39,923 bases of DNA from NCBI GenBank assembly GCA_020719725.1, contig DYPU01000017.1, positions 1-39,923 on the forward strand. The letters are read 5' to 3'. Shown piece after piece: positions 24,247-31,996 of the stretch (positions within the stretch are counted from its first letter, which is position 1; every line of letters begins with the position of its first letter). The stretch is from Anaerolinea sp. (GTDB lineage: Bacteria; Chloroflexota; Anaerolineae; Anaerolineales; Villigracilaceae). Position numbers and translations under genes: made by a program. Under the pieces are notes generated by a model. It worked only from the letters and a program-made list of their open reading frames with translations. It was not told the DNA's origin and ran no database searches.

Positions 24247-25145
24247 TCTCCGATCAATTCCACTTCCAATTGAAGCTCAATTGTAAATTTCTCAAAAACC
24301 GTTTTTTGCACCAATTCCACCAGCGCCAGCACATCAGCGGCCCTGGACTGGCCGTGATTGATGAAAAAATTACCGTGCAGCGGGCTTATCTCCATGCTGC
24401 CAATGCGCGCGCCCTTCAACCCTGCCGCTTCAATCAACCTTCCGGCAAAATCACCGGCGGGATTTTTAAACATCGATCCCATGCTTGCGCCGGGCGGCTG
24501 AGTCGCCTTGCGCCGTGTTACAAACTGATCAATTTTAGTCTTAATTTCTTGCGGGCTGGCATTTTTTAACCGAAATTCGGCTGCCAAAATCAGCGCAGAG
24601 ACCTCGCGGCGCTTTAAAATGCTGCTGCGATAGCCGTAACCCAAGGCTTGCACCGGCCACCAGGCCCGGCCTGCTTCGTTCAAAACTTCCACACGCAGTA
24701 AGTCGTGGGCCATATCACTGCCAAACGCTCCGGCATTGCCATAAACGGCTCCGCCCAAAGTACCTGGAATGGTCGCCGCCCATTCCAGCCCAGAAAATCC
24801 TTGCGCGGCTGCGCGGTGAGCCAGGTTGGAAAAAACCACGCCGGATTCGGCCCACAAAATGGGTTCTGCGCCCGCGCGAAAATCCACGCTTTTGGCCCGA
24901 TTCAGCAGCGCCACGCCCCGCAGGCCTTTGTCGCTGACCAAGATATTAGATCCACCGCCCAGCAACGTGAAAGGGATTGCTTCGCGCCAAAAGAAATGAG
25001 CCGCGTTTGCCAATTCATCAGCGCTGGAGGCTGTCACCAGCAAATCAGCCGGGCCGCCAATCCGCGCGGAGGTATAAGGCGCAAGCAAGATATTTTCTTG
25101 CGCCTTCTCTCCAAAATAGTCACGCGCGGCAGCCAGTTTTTGCAT
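24240..25145 (-). CDS. murB: UDP-N-acetylenolpyruvoylglucosamine reductase MurB
   Basis: 301 residues. This cytoplasmic FAD enzyme reduces the enolpyruvyl group to make UDP-MurNAc. The FAD-binding motif is LLGGGSNILVSD (61-72), followed by IPGTLGGAVYGNAGAFG. The catalytic set appears as R173 (GYGYRSS), S224 (GSMFKNPAGDFAGRLIE) and E294 (LQLEVELIGEW). Length and the GSMFKNP block fit the type II MurB of Gram-positives and Chloroflexi. It starts 18 bases after a 65-codon ORF and overlaps ddl at its end. Confidence 0.97.
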   Translation of the reverse strand: MQKLAAARDYFGEKAQENILLAPYTSARIGGPADLLVTASSADELANAAHFFWREAIPFTLLGGGSNILVSDKGLRGVALLNRAKSVDFRAGAEPILWAESGVVFSNLAHRAAAQGFSGLEWAATIPGTLGGAVYGNAGAFGSDMAHDLLRVEVLNEAGRAWWPVQALGYGYRSSILKRREVSALILAAEFRLKNASPQEIKTKIDQFVTRRKATQPPGASMGSMFKNPAGDFAGRLIEAAGLKGARIGSMEISPLHGNFFINHGQSRAADVLALVELVQKTVFEKFTIELQLEVELIGEW

Positions 25146-25163
25146 TGGTAGGAACCTGTCAGT

Positions 25164-25361
25164 TTACTTTTGGGTATCTTGTAAATGACCAATCAGCTTG
25201 GTCAGGGTATTGCGAGCTTCTTCCGCTTTTTCTTCACCAAAAAAACGCAGCGGCTTGCGCCCATCTCCTGGGTCTGGTTCTGGCACATTGCCCAAAACCA
25301 GCCTTAGAGGGGGCAGCCCAATCACATTTGCCTCGAACTGGCGTTTTGTTTTTTCAGACAT
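25164..25361 (-). CDS. Small uncharacterised protein between murC and murB (65 aa)
   Basis: The ATG at 25361 is preceded by a strong AGGAGAAA, better than those of several neighbouring mur genes. The product starts MSEKTKRQFEANVIGL and is soluble. A Pro-rich middle (PEPDPGDGRKPLRFFGEE) leads to a predicted amphipathic helix at the C-terminus (EEARNTLTKLIGHLQ). I recognise no family. It sits in the 244-base space between the murC stop and the murB start, with 28- and 18-base gaps, so it is cotranscribed with cell-wall genes. The frame stays open far upstream inside murC, but that part looks like an out-of-frame reading of murC. Confidence 0.7.
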   Translation of the reverse strand: MSEKTKRQFEANVIGLPPLRLVLGNVPEPDPGDGRKPLRFFGEEKAEEARNTLTKLIGHLQDTQK

Positions 25362-25389
25362 TTTCTCCTGCCTTTCCAAAAAGAACAAA

Positions 25390-26793
25390 TTAATGCGCTG
25401 CGCGGGTTTGCAAAGCCGCCAACACATCCCGGCTAATCGAATCGGCATCTCCGGCAGAAAGCACCAACAAAACATCTCCAGGACGCAGATTTTCGAGCAG
25501 ATGGGCGCGAATGGCATTGAGTTCGGCAATGAAGCGCGTGGCAGGGTGACGCATCACCTTGACCAACTGCTCGGCTGAAAAATTCTGTTTAGGTTCGCGC
25601 GAGGCATAAACCTCACTCACAATCACTTCATCAGCGTCGTTGAAAGCAATTACAAACTCGTCAAACAGAGTTTGGGTGCGCGAATAGGTGTGTGGCTGCC
25701 AGACCGCCCAAATACGCTTGCCCGGATAACGGGCGCGGGCTGCAGAAAGGGTGGCGCGAATTTCGGTTGGATGATGGGCATAATCGTCAACTACCGTAAC
25801 GCCGCCCACTTGGCCCTTCACTTCAAAACGGCGATTGGTTCCACGAAATTGACTGAGGGCAATTGCGGCCTCTTTGAGGGGCAGGTTCATTAATCCAGCC
25901 ACTGTTAGCGCTGCCAACGCATTGCGGACGTTGTGTAATCCCGGAACCTGCATTTCCACAGCCGAAATATATTGCACCATACCTGAAAAGCGCAAAATTG
26001 CATCAAAGCTAAATCCGCCCAACGAATTGGAGCGCAGCGAACGGGCAATTGTGCCTTCGCCAGCCTCGGTTCGGCCATCAGCTGAAATTCGATAACTTAC
26101 CACTCGTTTTCCCATGCGGCGCGCTTCGTTCATCAGTTCCAACGCGCCCATATCTTCGGCGCAGGCAATCAACGCTCCATTGGATGGGATCAGCGCCGCA
26201 AAATCCACAAACGCGGCGTGAAATTCGGCTGGAGTGGGGTAACAATCGGGGTGATCGTGTTCAATATTGGTGACAATGCCGTAAACCGGTTGCAAACCCA
26301 AAAACATGCGATCGTACTCATCGGCTTCAATCACAAATGCTGGGCCTTTTCCAAGATGGGCATTCACGCCCAAATTGCTTAAGACACCGCCCACAATGAA
26401 AGAGGGAGATTGTTTGAGCGTATCGAGCATCCAGGCAATCATGGCGGTGGTGGTGGTTTTACCGTGCGTTCCAGCCACCGCAATGCCAGTTTTGCCTTGC
26501 ATTAGTTTGCCCAAAAAATCGGCGCGTTTGTAAACCGGAATTTTGGCTGCCATTGCAGCCTGTACCTCAACGTTATCGTCTGCAATGGCAGAAGAGCGCA
26601 CTACAAAGTCTGCGCCTTTAACCTGGCGGGCTTCGTGCCCCAGGAAAATGGTTGCTCCGGCGATTTTCAACTCGGCGGCCAAGGGCGAGAGGCTTCGATC
26701 TGATCCCGTGACTTTATAGCCGCTTTCCATAAGGATGCGGGCAATTGCTGAAAGACCTGTGCCACCAATGCCAATGAAATGAACTTGTGTCAT
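25390..26793 (-). CDS. murC: UDP-N-acetylmuramate--L-alanine ligase MurC
   Basis: 467 residues from the ATG at 26793 (MTQVHFIGIGGTGLSAIA); the longer frame overlaps the upstream gene and lacks homology. It adds L-Ala to UDP-MurNAc. The N-terminal Rossmann domain has FIGIGGTGLS, the ATP P-loop is AGTHGKTTTTAM (107-118), the central domain has FVIEADEYDRMFL and TNIEHDHPDCY, and the C-terminal domain has VVDDYAHHPTEI and WQPHTYSRT. All classic Mur ligase residues are present. It begins 10 bases after the CvpA-like gene. Confidence 0.98.
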   Translation of the reverse strand: MTQVHFIGIGGTGLSAIARILMESGYKVTGSDRSLSPLAAELKIAGATIFLGHEARQVKGADFVVRSSAIADDNVEVQAAMAAKIPVYKRADFLGKLMQGKTGIAVAGTHGKTTTTAMIAWMLDTLKQSPSFIVGGVLSNLGVNAHLGKGPAFVIEADEYDRMFLGLQPVYGIVTNIEHDHPDCYPTPAEFHAAFVDFAALIPSNGALIACAEDMGALELMNEARRMGKRVVSYRISADGRTEAGEGTIARSLRSNSLGGFSFDAILRFSGMVQYISAVEMQVPGLHNVRNALAALTVAGLMNLPLKEAAIALSQFRGTNRRFEVKGQVGGVTVVDDYAHHPTEIRATLSAARARYPGKRIWAVWQPHTYSRTQTLFDEFVIAFNDADEVIVSEVYASREPKQNFSAEQLVKVMRHPATRFIAELNAIRAHLLENLRPGDVLLVLSAGDADSISRDVLAALQTRAAH

Positions 26794-26803
26794 AGCTGCT
26801 TTC

Positions 26804-27337
26804 TTAGATGAAAACGACCAGAACAAAGATGAACGATAAGATGACGGCAAAATAAATCCAGGGTTCGCCCAGCAGCCGCGGCGCGAGCGATGGAATCAGG
26901 TTCAGGGCGGCCTGTCCCATGGCGGTGCCTTCTTGAGGCGGCGCTATGTAGGCAAAGGGGTAAGCCGCTTCGTGTAAATAAAACCATAGGGTTCCCACAA
27001 CCAAGTAACCATTAAAAGCGCCCAGCACAAAACCCAGCAAACCATCTTGTAATTTTTCGCGGGCGGCTTTGGTTGCAAAACGTGGCATGGCAACGGTTTG
27101 ATAGCCAAAGAAGACCAGCACCAGCACAATCAGCACTCTTAGCCAAAACAGTGCAATGTTGGCCTGGTCTTGTACCATGACCACAATAAAGGGTACATAG
27201 CGTTCCAGCAGCCGGGTGAATGCCAACGACAAAATCATGCTAAATGTGACCAACAGCTCTTTCGCCCAGCCCCGTACCGCGCCGACCACGCCAAATAGAA
27301 TGACAAACATCCAAAACATAAAGGTCAGGCTAACCAT
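26804..27337 (-). CDS. CvpA-family membrane protein
   Basis: 177 residues. The ATG overlaps the end of murG by 8 bases. Four or five hydrophobic segments are visible, with FGVVGAVRGWAKELLVTFS near the N-terminus and DGLLGFVLGAFNGYLVVGTLW in the middle, the pattern of CvpA/colicin V production proteins. These conserved inner-membrane proteins are linked to envelope stability, but their activity is not known. Presence inside the dcw cluster between murG and murC suggests a cell-wall role here; that is inference from position. Confidence 0.72.
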   Translation of the reverse strand: MVSLTFMFWMFVILFGVVGAVRGWAKELLVTFSMILSLAFTRLLERYVPFIVVMVQDQANIALFWLRVLIVLVLVFFGYQTVAMPRFATKAAREKLQDGLLGFVLGAFNGYLVVGTLWFYLHEAAYPFAYIAPPQEGTAMGQAALNLIPSLAPRLLGEPWIYFAVILSFIFVLVVFI

Positions 27338-28430
27338 GCTTGGCTCCTGCCAGTTCGATCAAAACTCTGGCAATTTTTTCTGCGGCTTGGGGTTGTTTCA
27401 ACTCGCGCATGGCTTTTTTCATACTTTGCAGTTTTTCAGGTGTTTCAAGCAGTTTTTCCACAGTTAGAAACAGCCCGCTTTTTAGTTTGGCATCTTCTAT
27501 GGTTAGCGCTGCGCCTTTGCTGACAAGAAAATCGGCGTTGACCTTTTGGTAGCGCCAGGCATGGGGGTATGGAACTAACACTGCTGGCAGGTCAAATAGA
27601 GGCAACTCGCCCAAGGTTGAAGCTCCGGCCCGCGAAATCACCAGGTCTGCTGCTGCCAGGGCTGCGCCCATTTCTTCATATAGATAGGGGAAGGCGTGAT
27701 AGCGCTCTGGTAGATTGCCAGGCAGTGATTGGGTAATTTCTTGTACCATCGGCCAATCCAACTCACCGCTGATATGAATCACCTCAACTTTTTCCAACAA
27801 GGCTGGCAGGTGTTCCAGGAGGGCTTGATTAATAGAATGTGCGCCTTTGCTGCCGCCAAAAACCAACAAAACCGGATAGTCACTTTGAACCTGAAAGTTT
27901 TTGCGGGCCTGCGCGCGCTGCCATTCTTGTAATTCAGTGCGTGCAGGGTAGCCTGTTACCGTAATTTTGCCCTGCTGCTTAAAATAGATGCGCGAAATTT
28001 CAGCCGTGATTGCGATATGGGTGGCAAAATAAGAAAGGGTCTTAAGCGCCAGGCCGGGTTCAATATCGGGTACATATAACATGGAGGGTAGTTTCATTCC
28101 GGCCAGCGCCATTGGAACAGCCACATAGCCACCGGTGAAAAAGAGCACATCTGGTTTGTACGATTCTAAAATGCGCCGCGAGGCTGCAACACCTTGCGCC
28201 AGACTGATTAAGTTGCCAGGCAGGCGTTTTAACCCAACCCCATGCACTCCAGCTGCTGGAATGGAATCGTAAGGGATACCGGCCCGCTGTACCAGGCCCG
28301 CTTCCATTCCATTCACACCGCCAACCCAGAGCGCTTCCGCTTGTGGGTTCAGGGTTTGGAGTGCTTTATGAACGGCCAGCGCGGGATAAACTCCGCCGCC
28401 GGTCCCGCCCGCGCAAATCAAGTATCGCAC
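27330..28430 (-). CDS. murG: UDP-GlcNAc transferase MurG (variant glycine loop)
   Basis: 366 residues from a GTG start at 28430, with GGAG about 8 bases upstream. It transfers GlcNAc to lipid I at the inner membrane face. The N-terminal loop reads AGGTGGGVYPALAV, where most MurG proteins have GGTGGH; the His (H19 in E. coli, proposed catalytic) is Gly at residue 13. The C-terminal donor site is otherwise well kept: VFGGSKGAHSINQAL, SRAGASTLGELPL and VLVPYPHA followed by VNADFL. The start lies 65 bases inside ftsW, so translation is probably coupled. Confidence 0.95.
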   Translation of the reverse strand: MRYLICAGGTGGGVYPALAVHKALQTLNPQAEALWVGGVNGMEAGLVQRAGIPYDSIPAAGVHGVGLKRLPGNLISLAQGVAASRRILESYKPDVLFFTGGYVAVPMALAGMKLPSMLYVPDIEPGLALKTLSYFATHIAITAEISRIYFKQQGKITVTGYPARTELQEWQRAQARKNFQVQSDYPVLLVFGGSKGAHSINQALLEHLPALLEKVEVIHISGELDWPMVQEITQSLPGNLPERYHAFPYLYEEMGAALAAADLVISRAGASTLGELPLFDLPAVLVPYPHAWRYQKVNADFLVSKGAALTIEDAKLKSGLFLTVEKLLETPEKLQSMKKAMRELKQPQAAEKIARVLIELAGAKHG

Positions 28431-29616
28431 TGTAATTTCTCCGTCCTTCCCGCTCGGCCAGAGGGCTGGCTTGTCGGGAAATATTCATCAAAATTCCGAT
28501 TGACATCAACGAAACTACCAGGCTCGATCCGCCTGCGCTGATGAAGGGTAGTGCGTTTCCGGCAAAGGGCATCAGCCCAACCATGACCAAAATGTTTAAA
28601 GCGGCTTCGGTGGCAATCCAAAAGGTGATTCCCAAAGCCAGGAGATTTCCGAGTACATCTGGCGCTTTGGCTGCAATACGCAGGCCGCGCCAAATGATGC
28701 CAGCATACAATAAAATGGTTCCTAGTGCGCCAAAAATACCCAATTCTTCTGCAATTACGGCAAAGATGCTGTCGGTGGGCGGAACGGGCAGACCGAGGTA
28801 TTTCGTGTCTGCTCTACCAATGCCTACGCCAAACCAGCCACCTTTGACTATGGCTTCCAGCGAGCGGCGAACGTGGTAGGATGCCTGTAGAGGGTCTTGA
28901 ATGCCCATCAGAAAGGCGCTCATGCGGTCGCGGCCTGTAGCGCTTACTTGAACGACCAGCACGCCTACCACCAGAGCTACCACAAACAAGAAGAGAATTT
29001 GACGTAAATCGCCGCCAGCTAAAAAGAAGAGCAAGCCACCCAGCAGAAAAACAGTGGCGGTTGCCGAAAGGTCTGGCTGAAGGTAGATCAGGCCGCCTAT
29101 CATCCCTAAAATAACGGCCAATGGCAGCAGGCCCCAGGTAATATCGTGGAGTTGTTCGCGTTTGGAGTGCAGCCAGACCGAAAGGTAGAGTACCGTCACT
29201 ACTTTGGCAAGTTCGGAAGGTTGAATGGAACCGGCACTCAGGCCGCGTGTTGCGCCCAGACGAATTTCATTGACGAGTAAGACGCTTACCAGCAGAATGA
29301 TGGTTCCGAGCATAACCGGCACAATCATGGTGCGCCAGTAGTGATAGTCGATTCGTGATAGGCCGTAGGCCAGTAAAACGCCCAGCGCAAGCCACAACAG
29401 TTGACGGGTGAACATGCGCCAGGGATCGTCGTAAATCGCCAGAGAAAAATCCCAGGAGGCCGAAAAGACCATGATGATGCCAAAGGTCAACATGGCAATC
29501 ATTACCAAGAGCAATGGCAGGTCGACTGTGCCGCCCAATTTGCGAACAGCGCCTGGCAGGGCTGAGGTTGTTTCGGCGGGGGCTACCGCAGTGTTTCGGA
29601 AAACTCGAGCACCCAT
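28366..29616 (-). CDS. ftsW: Septal lipid II polymerase FtsW
   Basis: 416 residues, SEDS family, with about ten membrane segments. It polymerises glycan strands together with FtsI. Typical stretches are VFSASWDFSLA in the first segment, STATVFLLGGLLFFLAGG, and the Pro-rich loop PFAGNALPFISAGGSSLV (about 345-362). The ATG at 29616 has AAAGG upstream and lies 34 bases inside murD; its own end runs 65 bases into murG. The tail after the last membrane segment is Arg-rich (GRDRRRSLSRAGRS), partly dictated by the overlap with murG. It could be RodA by sequence alone, but its dcw position favours FtsW. Confidence 0.94.
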   Translation of the reverse strand: MGARVFRNTAVAPAETTSALPGAVRKLGGTVDLPLLLVMIAMLTFGIIMVFSASWDFSLAIYDDPWRMFTRQLLWLALGVLLAYGLSRIDYHYWRTMIVPVMLGTIILLVSVLLVNEIRLGATRGLSAGSIQPSELAKVVTVLYLSVWLHSKREQLHDITWGLLPLAVILGMIGGLIYLQPDLSATATVFLLGGLLFFLAGGDLRQILFLFVVALVVGVLVVQVSATGRDRMSAFLMGIQDPLQASYHVRRSLEAIVKGGWFGVGIGRADTKYLGLPVPPTDSIFAVIAEELGIFGALGTILLYAGIIWRGLRIAAKAPDVLGNLLALGITFWIATEAALNILVMVGLMPFAGNALPFISAGGSSLVVSLMSIGILMNISRQASPLAEREGRRNYSAILDLRGRDRRRSLSRAGRS

Positions 29617-30983
29617 TGTTTGAACCTTTCTCCACGTTCTTCAAAATCTTTAAATTCATCGTAGCTTGTGCCGCCCGGTGAGAGTAAAACGATAAAACCG
29701 GGTTGGGCCAGGCGTGAGGCGGCTAAAACTGCGTCTTTGAGGGCCGGTACGCGCACCTGACTGTAGGGTCGGCTGCCGGGAGTGCGCGCGCCGAGGGCGG
29801 TTTCTATTTTGGGGGCGGCTTCGCCAAACAGAACAACGTGATCTACGCGTTGGTGAACCAGTTTGGCAAGGTCTTCCCAGGGCAGGTCTTTGTCGCGCCC
29901 GCCCAGCATTAAAATGAGTGGCCCGCTGAAGGAGCGAATGGCGGCCAGGGTGCGTTCTGGGGCGGTGGCAATCGAGTCGTTGTACCATTGTGCGCCGCGC
30001 CAGGTGCGTACAAATTCCAGGCGGTGTGGCACGCCGCGAAAGCCTTTGATGCCTTCGCGCATGGCGGAGGGGCTAAAACCGGCGGCATGTGCAATGGTGC
30101 AGGCTGCCAGGGCATTCAGGCGGTTGTGTTCGCCACGCAGTTCGATTACGTCGGCGATGGGGAGCTCAATTGTCTGGCCGTCTTGGCGGATGAAGAACTG
30201 TTCGCCTTGGATGTAGCCGCCGTTGGCTTTTTCTGGCAGCGGGCTAATGCCAAACGAAAGCAGTTTTCCGCGTATCTGATTCTGCAATTCCCATGCGCCG
30301 GGGTCGTCGCGGCCCAAAATGGCGATTCCGCTGGCAGTTTGGTGAAGGAGTACCTGGGCTTTGGCGGCGCTGTAGTTTTCCATTGTGCCATGTCGATCCA
30401 GGTGATTGGGTGTAATGTTCAGGATGGCGGCCAGGTCGGGGGAACTGCTCATCAACTCGGACTGGAAGGATGAAATTTCTAAAATAGCCAGGTCGGAGGC
30501 TTGCATTTCATCGACATAGTTGATGAGGGGGTCACCAATATTGCCGCCAATCCAGACCCGGCCATATTTACCGGTTGATCCGGTTTGGGCAATGCGGCCC
30601 AGCAGGGTGGTGGTGGTGGTTTTGCCAGCCGAGCCGGTTAGGCCGATGGTTTTGCATGGAACGGCATCCATGAAGGCTTGTGTGTCATTTAAGATGGGAA
30701 GGCCTTGTTCGCGGGCGGCTACGACAATGGGATTGTTGAGCGGGACGCCGCCAGAGACAAAAACGATATTGGCTCCAACTAAAATCTTAGGGTCGTGCCC
30801 GCCAACAGCCCAGGCTACGTTAAATTTGGCGAGGGTTTCCATTTCATCTTGCAACGCATCGGACGGGCGGCGGTCGTTGATAATTACGGTTGCGCCGTGT
30901 CGGGCCAAATAGCGCGCCAGGGCCAGCCCTTGCCGGGCTGCGCCAAGAATGATGACTTTTTGGTTGCGCCAGTTTGTCGTCAT
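29583..30983 (-). CDS. murD: UDP-N-acetylmuramoyl-L-alanine--D-glutamate ligase MurD
   Basis: 466 residues. It adds D-Glu to UDP-MurNAc-L-Ala. The N-terminal domain has VIILGAARQGLALARYL, the P-loop is IGLTGSAGKTTTTTLLG (113-129), the central domain has LEISSFQSELM and NITPNHLDRHG, and the C-terminal domain has HRLEFVRTWRGAQWYNDSIA and LMLGGRDKDLPW. SSFQ and NHLDRHG are MurD-specific. It starts 20 bases after mraY, and ftsW begins inside its last 34 bases. Confidence 0.97.
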   Translation of the reverse strand: MTTNWRNQKVIILGAARQGLALARYLARHGATVIINDRRPSDALQDEMETLAKFNVAWAVGGHDPKILVGANIVFVSGGVPLNNPIVVAAREQGLPILNDTQAFMDAVPCKTIGLTGSAGKTTTTTLLGRIAQTGSTGKYGRVWIGGNIGDPLINYVDEMQASDLAILEISSFQSELMSSSPDLAAILNITPNHLDRHGTMENYSAAKAQVLLHQTASGIAILGRDDPGAWELQNQIRGKLLSFGISPLPEKANGGYIQGEQFFIRQDGQTIELPIADVIELRGEHNRLNALAACTIAHAAGFSPSAMREGIKGFRGVPHRLEFVRTWRGAQWYNDSIATAPERTLAAIRSFSGPLILMLGGRDKDLPWEDLAKLVHQRVDHVVLFGEAAPKIETALGARTPGSRPYSQVRVPALKDAVLAASRLAQPGFIVLLSPGGTSYDEFKDFEERGERFKQWVLEFSETLR

Positions 30984-31003
30984 AGTTCTTTTCCGGGTGT
31001 GGT

Positions 31004-31996
31004 TCAGGCCATCGCCAGGCCAACCCCTATGAGGGCGGCCAGCAGGCTGATGAGCCAGAAACGCTGAACAATTTGGGTTTCGCTCCAGCCGAGAAGTTCA
31101 AAATGGAGGTGAATTGGGGCCATTTTGAAAAATCGGCGGCCTTTGGTGAGTTTGAAATAGCCAATTTGTATGGTGACGCTAAGGGCTTCGCTGACGGGGA
31201 TTATGGCAATTAGTGGCAGCAGTGTCCACTGACCAGTCATTAGCGCAACAACGGCAATTGTCGCGCCCAACGCCAAAGAGCCGGTATCGCCCATAAAAAG
31301 CTGGGCGGGATGAACGTTGAACCACAAAAATCCGAACAAAGCGCCAACTACCGTGAATGAGAATTGAGCCAGAAAAATTTGGCCTTGTAAAATGGCAATA
31401 ACACCGTAGGCCGCAAAAATGGTGGCTGAAATTAGCCCGGCCAGGCCATCCAAACCATCGGTGAAGTTGATGGCATTGGACATGGCGACGATGATAAAAG
31501 CGGCCATGGGGACGTACAGCCAGCCCAGTTCCACCTCCAATTGCATTCCGGGGAAAAGTACATCCGGCACATCCAATAGATATTTGAGCGCCCAGGCCAA
31601 CCCGCCCGCCAGCACCCATTGCGCCAAAAATTTGACACGAATACTCAGACCATCGCCGCGTCGTTTGCCTCGCAAGCCTTCCCAATCATCGATTGCGCCA
31701 AGAATGGCAAAAACCATCATCGTCCCCAACGGGACGAGCACAGATTGACCGGCTATTTTTAGGCCAATGAGGGCCACTGCATTAAGTAACACCGTCAGCA
31801 TCAAAACCGGCACGATGACCATCACGCCGCCCATGGTGGGGGTTCCCATTTTGACCATGTGTTTGCCCGGTTCTTCAACTCGGATGAGTTTACCGATTTT
31901 GAAGTGGCGCAAAACCCGCAGAAGCGGGCCGCCCCAAATGACCGTTAGCATGAAACTTAGCCCGGCCAGGCTGATTGCCAGGGTGGAGTCTTTCAT
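31004..31996 (-). CDS. mraY: Phospho-MurNAc-pentapeptide transferase MraY
   Basis: 330 residues with about ten membrane segments. It makes lipid I from UDP-MurNAc-pentapeptide and undecaprenyl phosphate. The acidic motifs are present: AIDDWEGLRGKR with D103 and D104, NFTDGLDGLAG with D180 and D183, and FMGDTGSLALG. The cytoplasmic loop near the C-terminus reads APIHLHFELLGW, so the middle His of the usual HHH triad is Leu (L297) between H296 and H298. GTPTMGGVM near the N-terminus is typical. The ATG overlaps the murF stop as ATGA. Confidence 0.97.
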   Translation of the reverse strand: MKDSTLAISLAGLSFMLTVIWGGPLLRVLRHFKIGKLIRVEEPGKHMVKMGTPTMGGVMVIVPVLMLTVLLNAVALIGLKIAGQSVLVPLGTMMVFAILGAIDDWEGLRGKRRGDGLSIRVKFLAQWVLAGGLAWALKYLLDVPDVLFPGMQLEVELGWLYVPMAAFIIVAMSNAINFTDGLDGLAGLISATIFAAYGVIAILQGQIFLAQFSFTVVGALFGFLWFNVHPAQLFMGDTGSLALGATIAVVALMTGQWTLLPLIAIIPVSEALSVTIQIGYFKLTKGRRFFKMAPIHLHFELLGWSETQIVQRFWLISLLAALIGVGLAMA

